The notes: generated by a model from the sequence alone, not told the origin. A stretch of DNA of 64,000 bases from a bacterium (GCA_024231905.1 JAAEQC010000033.1:248001-312000), one strand, 5' to 3'; counted from the stretch's first letter, positions 12,551 through 23,138 are shown. Numbers and translations: made by a program.

Positions 12551-13453
12551 GTGTTCCAGCGGTATATGCTTGTCTACATTTTCCTGAGTTTCTCGATTGG
12601 GCTTGCGTGCCTCGGAGTCACGCTCGTGCTGGCCAAGCGTAAGGACAGCCACTTGGCACGTGCGTTTCTGGCATTTTACGCCGTCCTCAGCCTCCTGGTC
12701 ATAAGCGGTCTACTGCTCGCCTTCGCTGATGTGTTTCCCCGCGAAATCAACCCGTCGACGCACTTCGTACTGGAGTACATCGAATCTATTCCCGGCTTTT
12801 ACGGCGTCATGTTCACGCTCCCGTTTTTCGTGCATCGCGTCTATGGTGTTGCGAGCCGAGCACGCGATCGGTTCCTCCTCTCATTGACGCTGTTGGCAGC
12901 CCTCGGCCAGCACATCACCGAGTACGCGCTCGACGACAAGTGGGATCAACGCGGCGATACCATCGAGAACGGGCTGTTCGTCGCGGTTGTGACATACGCC
13001 TACTGGATTGCATTCTCTCGCTTCCGCTCCGAAGGCATCGACCGACGGCTTGCCATTCGTATCCTGGCGCTCATGGTGGTTGGCGTCCCCGGGATGTTCT
13101 ACGATATATTTCTGGCTGACACGACGGGTCTGCGCGTCTATCCCATTATGTATTGTATCCTAAGCGTAATCGTGACATGGACCCTCGTGAACCAGCCAAG
13201 CACGGCACAGCGCCTTCCGCCTAACACCGACTTTGGGCTGAGCAAGCGCGAATCCGAAGTGATGCATCTAGTTCAACGCGGACTGAGCAACAAGGGTATT
13301 GGAGAGAAGCTGCACATTTCTCCCAATACGGTCAAAACGCACCTACGTGCAGTTTTTGAGAAGACCGGAGTTCGTTCGCGCTTTGAACTGATCGCTCAAA
13401 CCAACGAACGGACCGAAGATCTCCTCCAAACCGAAGACGATTCCATCCCTTAG
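12551..13453 (+). CDS. Integral-membrane LuxR-family transcriptional regulator (N-terminal multi-TM, C-terminal HTH)
   Basis: GTG start; 6-7 hydrophobic segments then LSKRESEVMHLVQRGLSNKGIGEKLHISPNTVKTHLRAVFEKTGVRSRFELI. Confidence 0.88.
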   Translation: MFQRYMLVYIFLSFSIGLACLGVTLVLAKRKDSHLARAFLAFYAVLSLLVISGLLLAFADVFPREINPSTHFVLEYIESIPGFYGVMFTLPFFVHRVYGVASRARDRFLLSLTLLAALGQHITEYALDDKWDQRGDTIENGLFVAVVTYAYWIAFSRFRSEGIDRRLAIRILALMVVGVPGMFYDIFLADTTGLRVYPIMYCILSVIVTWTLVNQPSTAQRLPPNTDFGLSKRESEVMHLVQRGLSNKGIGEKLHISPNTVKTHLRAVFEKTGVRSRFELIAQTNERTEDLLQTEDDSIP

Positions 13454-13614
13454 CCCGACTTCGCCCCCCCCGCGACGAACAAATCACCCCGAAGGATGAC
13501 CCGAAATCACCCTCATGAGCGATTGTTGGAGCACGGTCGAATGCGTACCGTTGTGGGTGTCTGAACGCCGATTTCTCGTTTGATGGCAAACAACCTAGAG
13601 AATGGTGGGGAACC

Positions 13615-14838
13615 ATGAAGATTCTTCGCGTCATTGTGATGGCGACATCAGCGACGGCTATTCTTCTGGCCGCGATGACCTCTGCTGCTTCCGGCACCTC
13701 TTGGCCGGCCCGCGTGCTCGTAACAAACGACAACGGGATCGCTGATCCAGGTCTGATCGAACTCGCACGGGCACTGGCGCTCGTGACTGAAACCCATGTG
13801 GTTGCACCCGCAGCCGACCAAAGCGGGATGTCGAACCTCATGTCGGCAGTCCGCGAACGCCAGTTTCGCATCGAAAAACGCGACATCGGCGCGGGGATCG
13901 AAGCCTACGCTTTGGATGGAACGCCGGCCGATTGTGTGGTATTCGGGTTGGCCGGACCTCTGCGTGAGCAACTCCCCGATCTCGTGATATCGGGCATTAA
14001 CGGCGGACCCAACCTTGGCGACGACTGGTTCGGGTCGGGCACGATCGGCGCTGCCCGGTGCTCGGCTTACCTGGGGATTCCAGCGATCGCCGTTTCCGGT
14101 CTGGACGACGACGACCCTGACGCCATGCGCGCGGTCGTCGATTGGGTAGTGGCACTGGTACGAAGCGACGCAGCCAGGGAACTGCGGGCGCCTCAGTACC
14201 TGACGGTGAGTGTGCCCGTGGTTCATCCGAGCAGCATCGAAGGTGTCGAGGTCGTGACGCGCGCCAGAGGACTTGTCACCGGTTCGCTGGAGGTCGACAG
14301 CACGGGTTCCGATGACCGAAAGTGGCAAACGTGGCACTTGTCACTCACGGTCGATTCGTCAATAGCACCGAAACGATCGGATGTGGACGCCGCCGCACGC
14401 AACATGATCGCGGTTGTGCCGATGCGAGCCGACGAGTCTGACCCGGCGCTTGGCGAAACTTTGCGAGCACGAGCGGACCTCATTCCAGATTGGGAGCCCC
14501 CGCAGGCACACCCGAGCGCTCTGAACGAATGTCGAGCCGGCCTCGGTGTTACGATAGACGACGCCGAGGACAGCTCGGGTCGGGAGTGGGGCGTCCTGAT
14601 CGTACAGGTTATGCCCAAAGGACGCGCCGCCGAGATCGGTCTGCGTGCCGAAGATGTCCTCGTCGCCCTCAACGGCACGCCACTTGTCACTGCCCGCGGG
14701 TCAAGCGACGACCCCGTTGATGTTATACAGCGGCTTCTGGGTGAATTCGGGTGCGGCGACACCGTAACGTTGGACTACGTGAGGAACAACGAGCGTCGCC
14801 AGATCAACTTCACCATCCCGGATACGCGCCAACGGTGA
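13615..14838 (+). CDS. Exported SurE-family (5'/3'-nucleotidase) protein with C-terminal PDZ domain
   Basis: Signal peptide then VLVTNDNGIADPGLIELARAL, VVAPAADQSGMS, GTPADCVVFGL, DLVISGINGGPNLGDDWFGSGTIGAA; C-term GVLIVQVMPKGRAAEIGLRAEDVLVALNGTPL. Confidence 0.88.
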   Translation: MKILRVIVMATSATAILLAAMTSAASGTSWPARVLVTNDNGIADPGLIELARALALVTETHVVAPAADQSGMSNLMSAVRERQFRIEKRDIGAGIEAYALDGTPADCVVFGLAGPLREQLPDLVISGINGGPNLGDDWFGSGTIGAARCSAYLGIPAIAVSGLDDDDPDAMRAVVDWVVALVRSDAARELRAPQYLTVSVPVVHPSSIEGVEVVTRARGLVTGSLEVDSTGSDDRKWQTWHLSLTVDSSIAPKRSDVDAAARNMIAVVPMRADESDPALGETLRARADLIPDWEPPQAHPSALNECRAGLGVTIDDAEDSSGREWGVLIVQVMPKGRAAEIGLRAEDVLVALNGTPLVTARGSSDDPVDVIQRLLGEFGCGDTVTLDYVRNNERRQINFTIPDTRQR

Positions 14839-15194
14839 CCGACGGTGCAGCCGCCTTCGTCATCGAAAGACTCTGGACGCTACCGATATTACCATTGGGC
14901 GACTCGGCTGAACCTTCAGTGGAGAGGATTATCCGCGGAGAACTGTCTTTCCGGATAGGATCGGAAAGGGAACATCGAGTCTCAGACTCGTCGCCTACTA
15001 CGGCACCTCCCGGCTACGATCGTAGCTACTTCGAAATGTTGGAATAAGTCGGGCAAGTCCTGTAGCGTCCATTTAGAGATGTCTCCTCTTTCAGCCGCTA
15101 TTAGTTGAACGCCCCCCCATCTCAGCCGAGTTCACGCCAAGCTTGAGGAGGGGCAGTCATGCCGTTCTGAAACCGCAAGAGAACCCACAAGGAA

Positions 15195-15430
15195 GCCACC
15201 GGGGCGGCGGCCCTAAAGACGGATTTCCTGAACGAGATCCTGACCAAGTTGAAGGGCGTCGTCGAAGCCGTCCCGAACCTGGAAAATAAGCACCCTCTCC
15301 AGCTTCTAGTGGAGAAGGTGCTTATCAAGGACCAGTGTACGTTCGAAGTCTGGTATCGACTCCCCCAGTTTCCTGGTGTTCGCACACTGGGCGATATCGC
15401 ACCCCGTTGGTTACAGTGTGCGACCGTGCC
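15195..15430 (-). repeat. tRNA-3'-end/hairpin repeat unit U3 (long form with recombinase relic)
   Basis: Hairpin 15288-15323; arms TTCGCACACTG 15379-15389 and CAGTGTGCGA 15414 on; core diverged to GCACCCCGTTGG. Confidence 0.82.
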
Positions 15431-15578
15431 AAAACGCTCTGTCTCAGGCGACAACCCCGCGCGGTGTTCAGCGTCTCAACTGATCCCGCAATCCGGGACA
15501 AGGCTGCCAGTGGTCATTCCAAAGTTCTGGTGCGGCTCACCGGCCTGGACGCGTCACGGCCCACGCGACCCGAACCCA

Positions 15579-17099
15579 TCAATCGACTTGGCGGATGAAC
15601 ACGAACCCATCCCCAACCATTTCCTCTCTGACCACCAGTTCCTCGACTTCTCCGTTCGGGCCCAGACGAAACTGCAGGCCCAGCATGTCGAATTCGAACT
15701 TGATCTTGTTCTGCAAAATCCAGACATCGTGGTGGAAATGCTCCATCGGCCAGGTCACCAGACCGTTGAAATCGCCGACCAGTTGGTTGTCCTTGCCCGG
15801 CGTCACCTCGAGCACACCGTAGGCCTGGTTAACATAGCGTCCGGCGTATTTCTCCAACTCCAGGGTCGGCCTGGTGCCCGGTATCCTGGTCGCCAGCAGG
15901 CCGGCGTCTCTTTCGGCAATCCCCTCGGCCATGTTCTGCCAGACCTGCAGGTATTCGCCATTGTGGTCGTACTCTTCCAGCCCCAGCAAACGATCGTAGA
16001 TGATCCGTGGCAGGGCGTCGTGCAGGGAGTGGTGCTTCAGGTTGGTCAGCACCACGATTCCCAGGCCCTCGAACGGCATGAAACTCATGTTCGCGCAGTA
16101 CCCCGAAACGATGCCCGAGTGGGAAACGAGGTGATGTCCTCGATAGTTGTACACGTTCCAGCCCAGGCTGTAGGCGCTGGTCCGGAAATTCGCCGTGCTG
16201 CTGTAGCCGCGCCCGATGTACGGAGTGATGATTGCTTCCCAGATCGGCTTGTCCAGCAGGGGCCGGCCGTCGTTCAAGCACAGCTCCAGCCATTTCAGGA
16301 GATCGTCGACACTGGATATCACTCCGCCGGCGGGATTGAACGTGTCCCATTTCTCGACGTCCAGCAGGTAGGGTTCAGCCGACAGATCGCGGAGCGGAAC
16401 CTGGCAAGGCTGAGCATGGTTGCCCGAAGCCTTCATGTCTTGCAGCGAGAAGCATGTACTGTTCATTCCCAGGGGATCGAACACCTCCCGCCCGACGTAA
16501 TCCTCCCAGACGCTCCCGGTCGCGACCTCCAGCGCGTGGGCGGCAAGGGCGTAATTCAGATTACTGTACACGAACCGTTCCCTGAAGCCTGCGGCCAGGG
16601 GCAGATACCTCACCCGCTCGCATAGCTCGGCACGGCTGAAGTTCGAACCGTGGCTAAGCAGGCTGTAGCGACCCAGGCCCGACTGATGCGTCAGCAAATC
16701 GCCAATCGTGGCCGCTTCGGTTGCCCAATCGTCCTCCAACTCGAAGCCGGTGATGATGTCTTTGATGGTTGCTGCCGGTGAGACATGTTCCTTTTGCATC
16801 GCCACACCGTACGAAAGTGCGGTCAGGGCCTTCGAGCATGATCCGATGCGAAAGAGGGTGGCGGTGTTCACCGGCTCCTTGCCTTCGAGGCTCCGGTAAC
16901 CGAATCCCTCGGCGAAAATCACTTTCCCGTCGCTGATGATTCCCACGGCCATGCCGGGGATCTGCCACTGTGCCTGCAAGGCTGATATCTCCTGCTTCAG
17001 GCTCTCGACAGAGCCCACGGGTTCGGCAAACAAGGGACCGACCGCAAGCGAAACCAGGCAAGCGGTCACGATGGACGGAACCATGAGCGAACGGGGCAT
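15579..17099 (-). CDS. Secreted serine hydrolase, beta-lactamase/transpeptidase-like (class C fold)
   Basis: 506 aa; FRIGSCSKALTAL (SxxK), YSNLNYALAAHALE (YxN), HSGIVSGY. Confidence 0.9.
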   Translation of the reverse strand: MPRSLMVPSIVTACLVSLAVGPLFAEPVGSVESLKQEISALQAQWQIPGMAVGIISDGKVIFAEGFGYRSLEGKEPVNTATLFRIGSCSKALTALSYGVAMQKEHVSPAATIKDIITGFELEDDWATEAATIGDLLTHQSGLGRYSLLSHGSNFSRAELCERVRYLPLAAGFRERFVYSNLNYALAAHALEVATGSVWEDYVGREVFDPLGMNSTCFSLQDMKASGNHAQPCQVPLRDLSAEPYLLDVEKWDTFNPAGGVISSVDDLLKWLELCLNDGRPLLDKPIWEAIITPYIGRGYSSTANFRTSAYSLGWNVYNYRGHHLVSHSGIVSGYCANMSFMPFEGLGIVVLTNLKHHSLHDALPRIIYDRLLGLEEYDHNGEYLQVWQNMAEGIAERDAGLLATRIPGTRPTLELEKYAGRYVNQAYGVLEVTPGKDNQLVGDFNGLVTWPMEHFHHDVWILQNKIKFEFDMLGLQFRLGPNGEVEELVVREEMVGDGFVFIRQVD

Positions 17100-17308
17100 T
17101 TCGATCCTCCTGGAGTGGGTTACCTGATTTGATGCTCACGGGAACGAATTGGTTGCATTTCATGCCGGCCAAGCCAGGAATGTCCGGTATCAAAGATTAA
17201 TCGGGAGCATAGTCCACAAGAATCCGGAATCGAACGGTTCTTGCAGGTCGTCGCATCTCAAGACATAGACTTCGCGTGATGACGCCGTGACTCCGCAGTC
17301 ATAGAAAG

Positions 17309-17380
17309 AGCACCTCCTCCAGTATCCTGGCGGAGGTGCTTCTGATTTGGTTCCCCGTTGGTTACAGTGTGCGAACCGCT
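17309..17380 (-). repeat. tRNA-3'-end/hairpin repeat unit U4 (short)
   Basis: AGCACCTCCTCC..CGGAGGTGCT hairpin, then TTTGGTTCCCCGTTGGTTACAGTGTGCGAAC. Confidence 0.8.
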
Positions 17381-17501
17381 GACCGGCGTGCGAAGACGTC
17401 ACCGGGCGCAGCACAACATTCCGCATTTCGCTCGCCCGTGGCCCACACGGCAAAGCGCCCGGGTCTCCATCGGCTCATGTAGTCTTCGGTCCAGTCACCG
17501 T

Positions 17502-18599
17502 CTACCGGCAGGCTACCCAGAAACCGTTGCTAATGGCCAAACCCACGATGGTGTGCGTCACCAAGTAGACGTGATACGTGGCGTAGGTGCTGTAGACTCC
17601 CAGTCCAAGTTCCTGTGTCACACAGGGATAACTGCATTCCTGGTTCTCGATGAAGGACACGGCTATGTACCGCTGTAGGTGGACACCAAACTCGACATTA
17701 CCCAGGAAAGGCATGTAGCCGGCCCAATCCCCGAAGAAGAGATCCCAGAGATCCGCGGCGAGGATCACGACCCTGGCCACGAGATACCCCGAGAGATCGA
17801 GCCCGAAATCCAACGAGAACAATTCGCAGGTCCCGCACGCAGCGATCTGGGACTGGTAGGACACGAGCTCGCCTCTTCGCGCCTCGATCAGGGCGGGCAG
17901 GTCGACGTCCCGCACCCTGGTCCAGGTCGCGCAGGACCTGTCGATGTAGAGCGTGTACAGGACCTGGATGGCCTCGATGATACCGCCTTCGATGGTGTTC
18001 CACAGCGCATCGCCGTACTGCTCCTCCATCGCTCCGGTCAGGTGCTCGGTGGAGACGGCATCCAGGTCGATCTTTCCCCACGTCCAATAGTCGTGGAACG
18101 TCGTGGTCACGGTCATCGTGGCGCCGTCATAGGAGTCGGGCAGGATCACGAGCCAATCCTCGGTGTCGATGTCCTTGCCGAAGGCACAGGGTGTTTCGCC
18201 TTCCTCGACCACCATGCCCGCGACCGGGAAGTGGATCTCCAGCTCGGCCCCGTACGGTTTCGGATAGCCCGACCCCAGATTGAACTGGTCGTCCCAACGC
18301 GTGTAAGCGAAGCACCCCGCCGGCGCCACGCCGGCCCAGGCATGTTCATCGACGTACAGGGACCGGCAGACATCGAAGGAGCCGGCCGACACGACGATGC
18401 GCAGCCCGTCCGTGAAATTGCCGGGATCCGAGACCTCGACCGTCCCACCCTCGGGGCCGGTGAGTCCCTCGCCGATGCAGGCGTCGTCATCGCCTCCTCC
18501 GGGTGAACCGGGTTCATCGTCCCCGCCGCAGGCCGACAACGATATGAGTGCCAGAATGACAACTATCTTCGATCCAGCGACACGATTCGCGTTCCTCAT
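17502..18599 (-). CDS. Hypothetical lipoprotein
   Basis: 365 aa; lipobox VVILALISLSACGGDDEPGSPGGGDDD. Confidence 0.75.
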   Translation of the reverse strand: MRNANRVAGSKIVVILALISLSACGGDDEPGSPGGGDDDACIGEGLTGPEGGTVEVSDPGNFTDGLRIVVSAGSFDVCRSLYVDEHAWAGVAPAGCFAYTRWDDQFNLGSGYPKPYGAELEIHFPVAGMVVEEGETPCAFGKDIDTEDWLVILPDSYDGATMTVTTTFHDYWTWGKIDLDAVSTEHLTGAMEEQYGDALWNTIEGGIIEAIQVLYTLYIDRSCATWTRVRDVDLPALIEARRGELVSYQSQIAACGTCELFSLDFGLDLSGYLVARVVILAADLWDLFFGDWAGYMPFLGNVEFGVHLQRYIAVSFIENQECSYPCVTQELGLGVYSTYATYHVYLVTHTIVGLAISNGFWVACR

Positions 18600-18888
18600 G
18601 ATACCCCCCGAACGAAAGCGGTCATGTCGGCCCCATGTGAGCGGGCGCCCGGCGCCTGCCGAGCGCGAGACAGGCGCGCCCGCCAGTTGGAAAACGATTT
18701 TCAGAATTCCACTCTACCAGAATTCCGCGCGCCGCCAGCAACTTCTTTAGAAATCCTGGACCTGGCACGATTAACAGACCTGCCCGAATTCCTGGACAGG
18801 GGTGCGGCAATGGAGGCTGCGACATCGGTCAATGGTGGATATGAATACTCGATTCCAAGTTCAGGAAGCGGTCGGACTTGGCCAGAAG

Positions 18889-19060
18889 AAGCGCCTCCCC
18901 CGGTTCTTCCGGAGGAGGCGCTTTCAAGTGGTGCCCCGTAGGTTCCAGTGTGCGAAACATGGATCGGCGTCACGGGAAGGCGCCGCGGCTCATGCGGTGT
19001 TTCGCTTATTAGCACCTCCCGTCCCTCCAGGGAAGGCACCGAAAGGGATCTCTGGCGTCC
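18889..19060 (-). repeat. tRNA-3'-end/hairpin repeat unit U5 (short)
   Basis: AAGCGCCTCCCCCGGTTCTTCCGGAGGAGGCGCTT hairpin, then TGGTGCCCCGTAGGTTCCAGTGTGCGAAACATGGATCGGCGTC. Confidence 0.82.
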
Positions 19061-19098
19061 GAGTGTGGATGGCATGCTGAACACACTCGGCTGACCCG

Positions 19099-21837
19099 TC
19101 ACTCGATATCGGAATCGAAATTATCCACCAGCCACACGTCCAGAAGACTTTCGTCGACGGAGAGGACGACGCGATTGCCGTCGGGCGTGATGTCGGAGAC
19201 GGTGGCATTGTCCAGAGGGATGGTCAGGTGTTCCTCGGGTTCGCCACCCTGCGCAGGGATGCGGAATACCCGCTTGCCCTTTCTTTGGCTATCAGCCTCG
19301 AACAAGTAGATCCATTCCCCGTCTTCCGACCAGCCGATCGGATACCCGGTTATTGGACTTGCCAGACACTTCTCCGAGCCATCCTCCAGCGAAACCGACC
19401 AGATACCTGGCTTCTGCCCCTGATCGTCAGGCCTGTTCCAACAGGCCGCCACAGTCGATCCGTCGGGAGAATACGACGGCCAGAAGATCCAGCCGACGGA
19501 CTCATCCGCCACCAGGTGTTCCTCCTCCTCCGTTTCGGCGTCGAGTAGGAAGAAATTCCGGTTGCCCGGCCGCTGATAGAGGATGCGCTCACCCGGAGCC
19601 CAGGTCAGTCCAATCGATGCATGCGTCTTCTCGTATGATCGAAGATCGCCGCCCTTGGCGCTGATCGTCCAGACGCCGGCCGTTCCCTCGGATTCGGCGA
19701 TGAAGACGATGGTCTCGCCGTCGGGCGACCAGGCAGGGGACACGACCGCCCGGTCGACGAACGAGAGCGATCCGGCCGTGACGTCGAGGAAACTGATCCT
19801 GCTGGGTTCCCCTCCCGTAACCGGAATCGTGTAGATCTGCTCGACGTCGCCGCTGCGCCGGCAAAAGGCGATGGTTTGGCCATCCGGTGACAGCGCAGGC
19901 ATCCTATCCCAGTGTTGGCCGCTGGTCAGTCGGATCGGCTCCCGGATGCCCGCGGGGCGGGCCGGATCCCTCTCCACCAGCCACAAGTCGTGATTCTCCT
20001 TGCACTCCACGTAGGCCATACTCCGCCCATCACCGGCGACAGCGATTGAGAATCCGTCGATCCCGGCGGTGACCAGGGTCGGTTCACCCTCGGCGATACC
20101 AGTCTCCGGATTCACTGGTTGTTTCATCAGGTCTCCTACCCGGGCCCCCGGCCGCGACAGATGGTAGTAGAACGCGTCGCCGGTCGGCGACGCCCAGGCG
20201 AGAGACAGTATTGCCGATTCCGTCTCGAGAATCCGGTTCTTCTCGGTGCCGTCCGGCTGGACCGTCCAGACGACGTACTTCGAAACGACGGGATCATAGG
20301 TCAGTACGAGGATCCGCGGCGCCGGCGACCAATCGATTGCAGCATGCCACTGGGTACTGTCGGCGATGGTGATCCGGCTCAAAACGGCGTCCGTACCCCG
20401 ATCCCAAATCTGGAGAGGAAATACGCCGGAAGCAGCAGCACCTACGAATTCGGTGCCATCAGGAGACCAGTCAACACTACGCGCGAATCGCGTAGTAGCA
20501 ACGTTCCCCCCGAGTCGAGGAACCACGAATGTGCTCCACTCGCCGTTCCTCTTTCCGGTGGCCAGGATCTGCGCGCCGTTCGGTGACCACTGCAGGCAAT
20601 GGCCGTCTTCGATCCCGTCCAGAACCAGGACAGGGCTTCCCCCGTTGAGGTCCTGGACGAAGACCTCGTAGGTCTGTGTAGCGCCCTTTTCGACGTAGGC
20701 CAGCCACTGGCCGTCCGCCGAAAGCGCCGCCCCCTGCACCTTGCCGCTGAACGTCACTTGCCTGTAGGTCGCGGCCAACTCTTTCTTGGGTTCGGATGCC
20801 GGCCTCGTCTTCGTCCAGACAGCGACCAGCAGGACCGCGGCCAGGAGCGGAGCGAAGGACCACCACCGCACCGACGAAGCCCGCCCGGGCCGTCGGACCG
20901 AACCTACGGCTCCCGTCGGTACCGACCCCGTCTCCAGTTCTCCCGAATCCATCTCCGCCTTCAGACCGGCCAACTCGTTGCGGACATCCCGGGCACTCTG
21001 GTACCGGAGGTCCGGGTCCTTCTCCAGGCAATGGCCGACGATGCGGCCGAGGTGACGGGGCAGGTCCGGTTTGAGTTCGGTCAGGCGTCGCGGGTCGTCT
21101 TTGAGGATCGCGCTGAGTGTGGAAATCTGCGTCTCGCCCCGGAATGGGCGGCCACCCGTGGCCATCTCGTACAGGACGATGCCGAGGGAAAAGATATCGG
21201 ATCGATGGTCTACTGGTTTGCCCTCCGCCTGCTCCGGCGACATATAGGCGGCGGTCCCGAGGATGCGCCCTTCCGCGGTGTGGCTTTCCAGGGTCATCGT
21301 CTTGGCCAGGTCGGACCCCGCCTCCGGGTCCACCAGCTTGGCCAGTCCGAAATCCAGCACGTGGAGCCGGCCCTTCCGGTCGATCATCACGTTGGCCGGT
21401 TTGAGGTCGCGGTGGGTGATGCCGTTCTCATGCGCGGTCGCCACCGCGTCGGCGAGAGGAATCCCAAAGGAAAAGAACTCCTCGACCGGCAGCCCCCCCG
21501 TCGGGATCCGCGCCGCGAGAGTGTCGCCCTCGACCAGTTCCATGGTCAGGAAATGAACGCCCTGGTCTTCTTCCACGGAATGGATGGTGACGATGTTGGG
21601 GTGCTGCAACGCGGCGACGGTGCGCGCTTCCCGCTGGAATCGCTTGCGGCGTTCGGGATCTGCTGCAACGTCGTCCGGGAGGACCTTGAGCGCGATTTCA
21701 CGGGTCAGCCTCGTGTCCCGAGCCCGGTAGACGTCTCCCATGCCGCCGGATCCCAGCCTGCCGAGGATTTCGTAGTGTGCCAGCGTCCGACCGATCATCC
21801 GGGGAATCCTTCCGGTTCCCTGCGGCTCGGCGATCAT
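19099..21837 (-). CDS. Ser/Thr protein kinase with TM segment and C-terminal PD40/WD40-like beta-propeller
   Basis: YEILGRLGSGGMGDVYRARDTRL...GITHRDLKPANVMID...DFGLAKL; repeated SPDG motifs downstream. Confidence 0.94.
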   Translation of the reverse strand: MIAEPQGTGRIPRMIGRTLAHYEILGRLGSGGMGDVYRARDTRLTREIALKVLPDDVAADPERRKRFQREARTVAALQHPNIVTIHSVEEDQGVHFLTMELVEGDTLAARIPTGGLPVEEFFSFGIPLADAVATAHENGITHRDLKPANVMIDRKGRLHVLDFGLAKLVDPEAGSDLAKTMTLESHTAEGRILGTAAYMSPEQAEGKPVDHRSDIFSLGIVLYEMATGGRPFRGETQISTLSAILKDDPRRLTELKPDLPRHLGRIVGHCLEKDPDLRYQSARDVRNELAGLKAEMDSGELETGSVPTGAVGSVRRPGRASSVRWWSFAPLLAAVLLVAVWTKTRPASEPKKELAATYRQVTFSGKVQGAALSADGQWLAYVEKGATQTYEVFVQDLNGGSPVLVLDGIEDGHCLQWSPNGAQILATGKRNGEWSTFVVPRLGGNVATTRFARSVDWSPDGTEFVGAAASGVFPLQIWDRGTDAVLSRITIADSTQWHAAIDWSPAPRILVLTYDPVVSKYVVWTVQPDGTEKNRILETESAILSLAWASPTGDAFYYHLSRPGARVGDLMKQPVNPETGIAEGEPTLVTAGIDGFSIAVAGDGRSMAYVECKENHDLWLVERDPARPAGIREPIRLTSGQHWDRMPALSPDGQTIAFCRRSGDVEQIYTIPVTGGEPSRISFLDVTAGSLSFVDRAVVSPAWSPDGETIVFIAESEGTAGVWTISAKGGDLRSYEKTHASIGLTWAPGERILYQRPGNRNFFLLDAETEEEEHLVADESVGWIFWPSYSPDGSTVAACWNRPDDQGQKPGIWSVSLEDGSEKCLASPITGYPIGWSEDGEWIYLFEADSQRKGKRVFRIPAQGGEPEEHLTIPLDNATVSDITPDGNRVVLSVDESLLDVWLVDNFDSDIE

Positions 21838-21948
21838 CGCTGAGTTGTCCTGCGGCCGCGACCATCCCCCCGCGTCGAGGAGCCGATGATATCACGGTTT
21901 CACTCGAAACTCCACGGGGCGTCGGAGCTGTCTTTCCCACGCCAAGAA

Positions 21949-22210
21949 AAGCGCCTTCTCCAGATGCTCCTGGAGAAGGCGCTTCATAGAACCAGCGTGC
22001 GATTGAAGCAGGACCTCGGCTATCCTGGTTCGCACACTGTGATGTTGGTACCCCGTAGGTTACAGTGTGCGAAATGGGGATCGGTGTCGCGAGGAAGCGT
22101 GGGCGCTCATGTTGCGTTCCGTGTATCGACAACTTCTGTTCCTCAGGGCGGAGTCCCCGAAGACATCTCAAAATTCCGAGTTCGTCTTGCCGGGCAGTCG
22201 ATGACTGGAC
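21949..22210 (-). repeat. tRNA-3'-end/hairpin repeat unit U6 (intermediate form)
   Basis: AAGCGCCTTCTCC..GGAGAAGGCGCTT 21949-21984; TTCGCACACTG 22029-22039; TTGGTACCCCGTAGGTTA; CAGTGTGCGAA 22063-22073; downstream TCCGAGTTCGTC tract. Confidence 0.87.
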
Positions 22211-22628
22211 CTGCCCGTCTTTACTTACCTAGATGATTCGGCTCCCCAGATGGGGACAACATAGGGAACTCGGGGGCTCAGACTCGACGGCAGTCGAAAT
22301 GGACCCTAACTTGCCGGTTTGAGGCCGGATGGAATAATTGGCAGGCACACGGGACGAATCAGTTGTATTCACCTTGCGTTTTTGATATGACTCAATCATC
22401 CAGGGGCGGATGTTCATAGATCCAGCAACTGGCGCGAATGAAAAGCACTATATACGGGGCGCACGTTTCTCCTCGGAACGCCGGCATTGATGACCCGTCA
22501 TCACAGCTTTCGCGCAGATGCAGAATTCATCGGTGAAACACCCCGCTCTCGGGCCTGCCCGGTTGGAATCAACCCAACCGCAAACCGAGATGGTGCCATG
22601 ACATGTGCAGACTCTTGGAGGGACTACC

Positions 22629-23078
22629 ATGACGCAAAAAAGAAATATCGCCCTGTTGCTGATCCTGGTGTTCATCGCTCTCTGTGCGGGCTGCTCGGAC
22701 GACGACTGTCCCACCTGTCCAGACACGGGACCAACAGGCCCGCTCGCGGACTGGATCGGCGAGTACGATACGGCTACCAAGTGGGGCGGCGAGTTCGGCG
22801 TGTGGCAGGCCAGCAGTGACCTCATCGTCGCCGAGGGCGGATACATCATCTACGGAACAGCCCTCATCCTGAATCCTACCATCGACGGCGACAACGTCTC
22901 GTGGACCACTACAGACGGCAACGCGCACAACGTGAACATCACCTTCGTCACAAGCCAGACCAGTGACTACTACTGGGGCGACCAAGGTGGCGGTGCGAGC
23001 GGAAAACTGTTCACCGGAACGAGGCAGAGCGGAGGAGACGGTCCTCTTGATTTCCGTGGCCTCGTCGGTGAAGACTGA
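22629..23078 (+). CDS. Small hypothetical lipoprotein
   Basis: MTQKRNIALLLILVFIALCAGCSDDDCPTCPDTGPTGPLADW; lipobox LCAGC. Confidence 0.75.
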   Translation: MTQKRNIALLLILVFIALCAGCSDDDCPTCPDTGPTGPLADWIGEYDTATKWGGEFGVWQASSDLIVAEGGYIIYGTALILNPTIDGDNVSWTTTDGNAHNVNITFVTSQTSDYYWGDQGGGASGKLFTGTRQSGGDGPLDFRGLVGED

Positions 23079-23138
23079 CCGGTTGTGCCGACCTCGCTCG
23101 CGGGTGACGTCAGCGTTTCGAAAGTCGTAGGCAAAGAA

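Noticed and set aside
15249-16625. 458-aa ORF starting in the U3 recombinase relic and running antisense through the beta-lactamase-like gene
   Set aside because: Only the first ~75 codons are homologous to the recombinase tail; the rest is antisense read-through.
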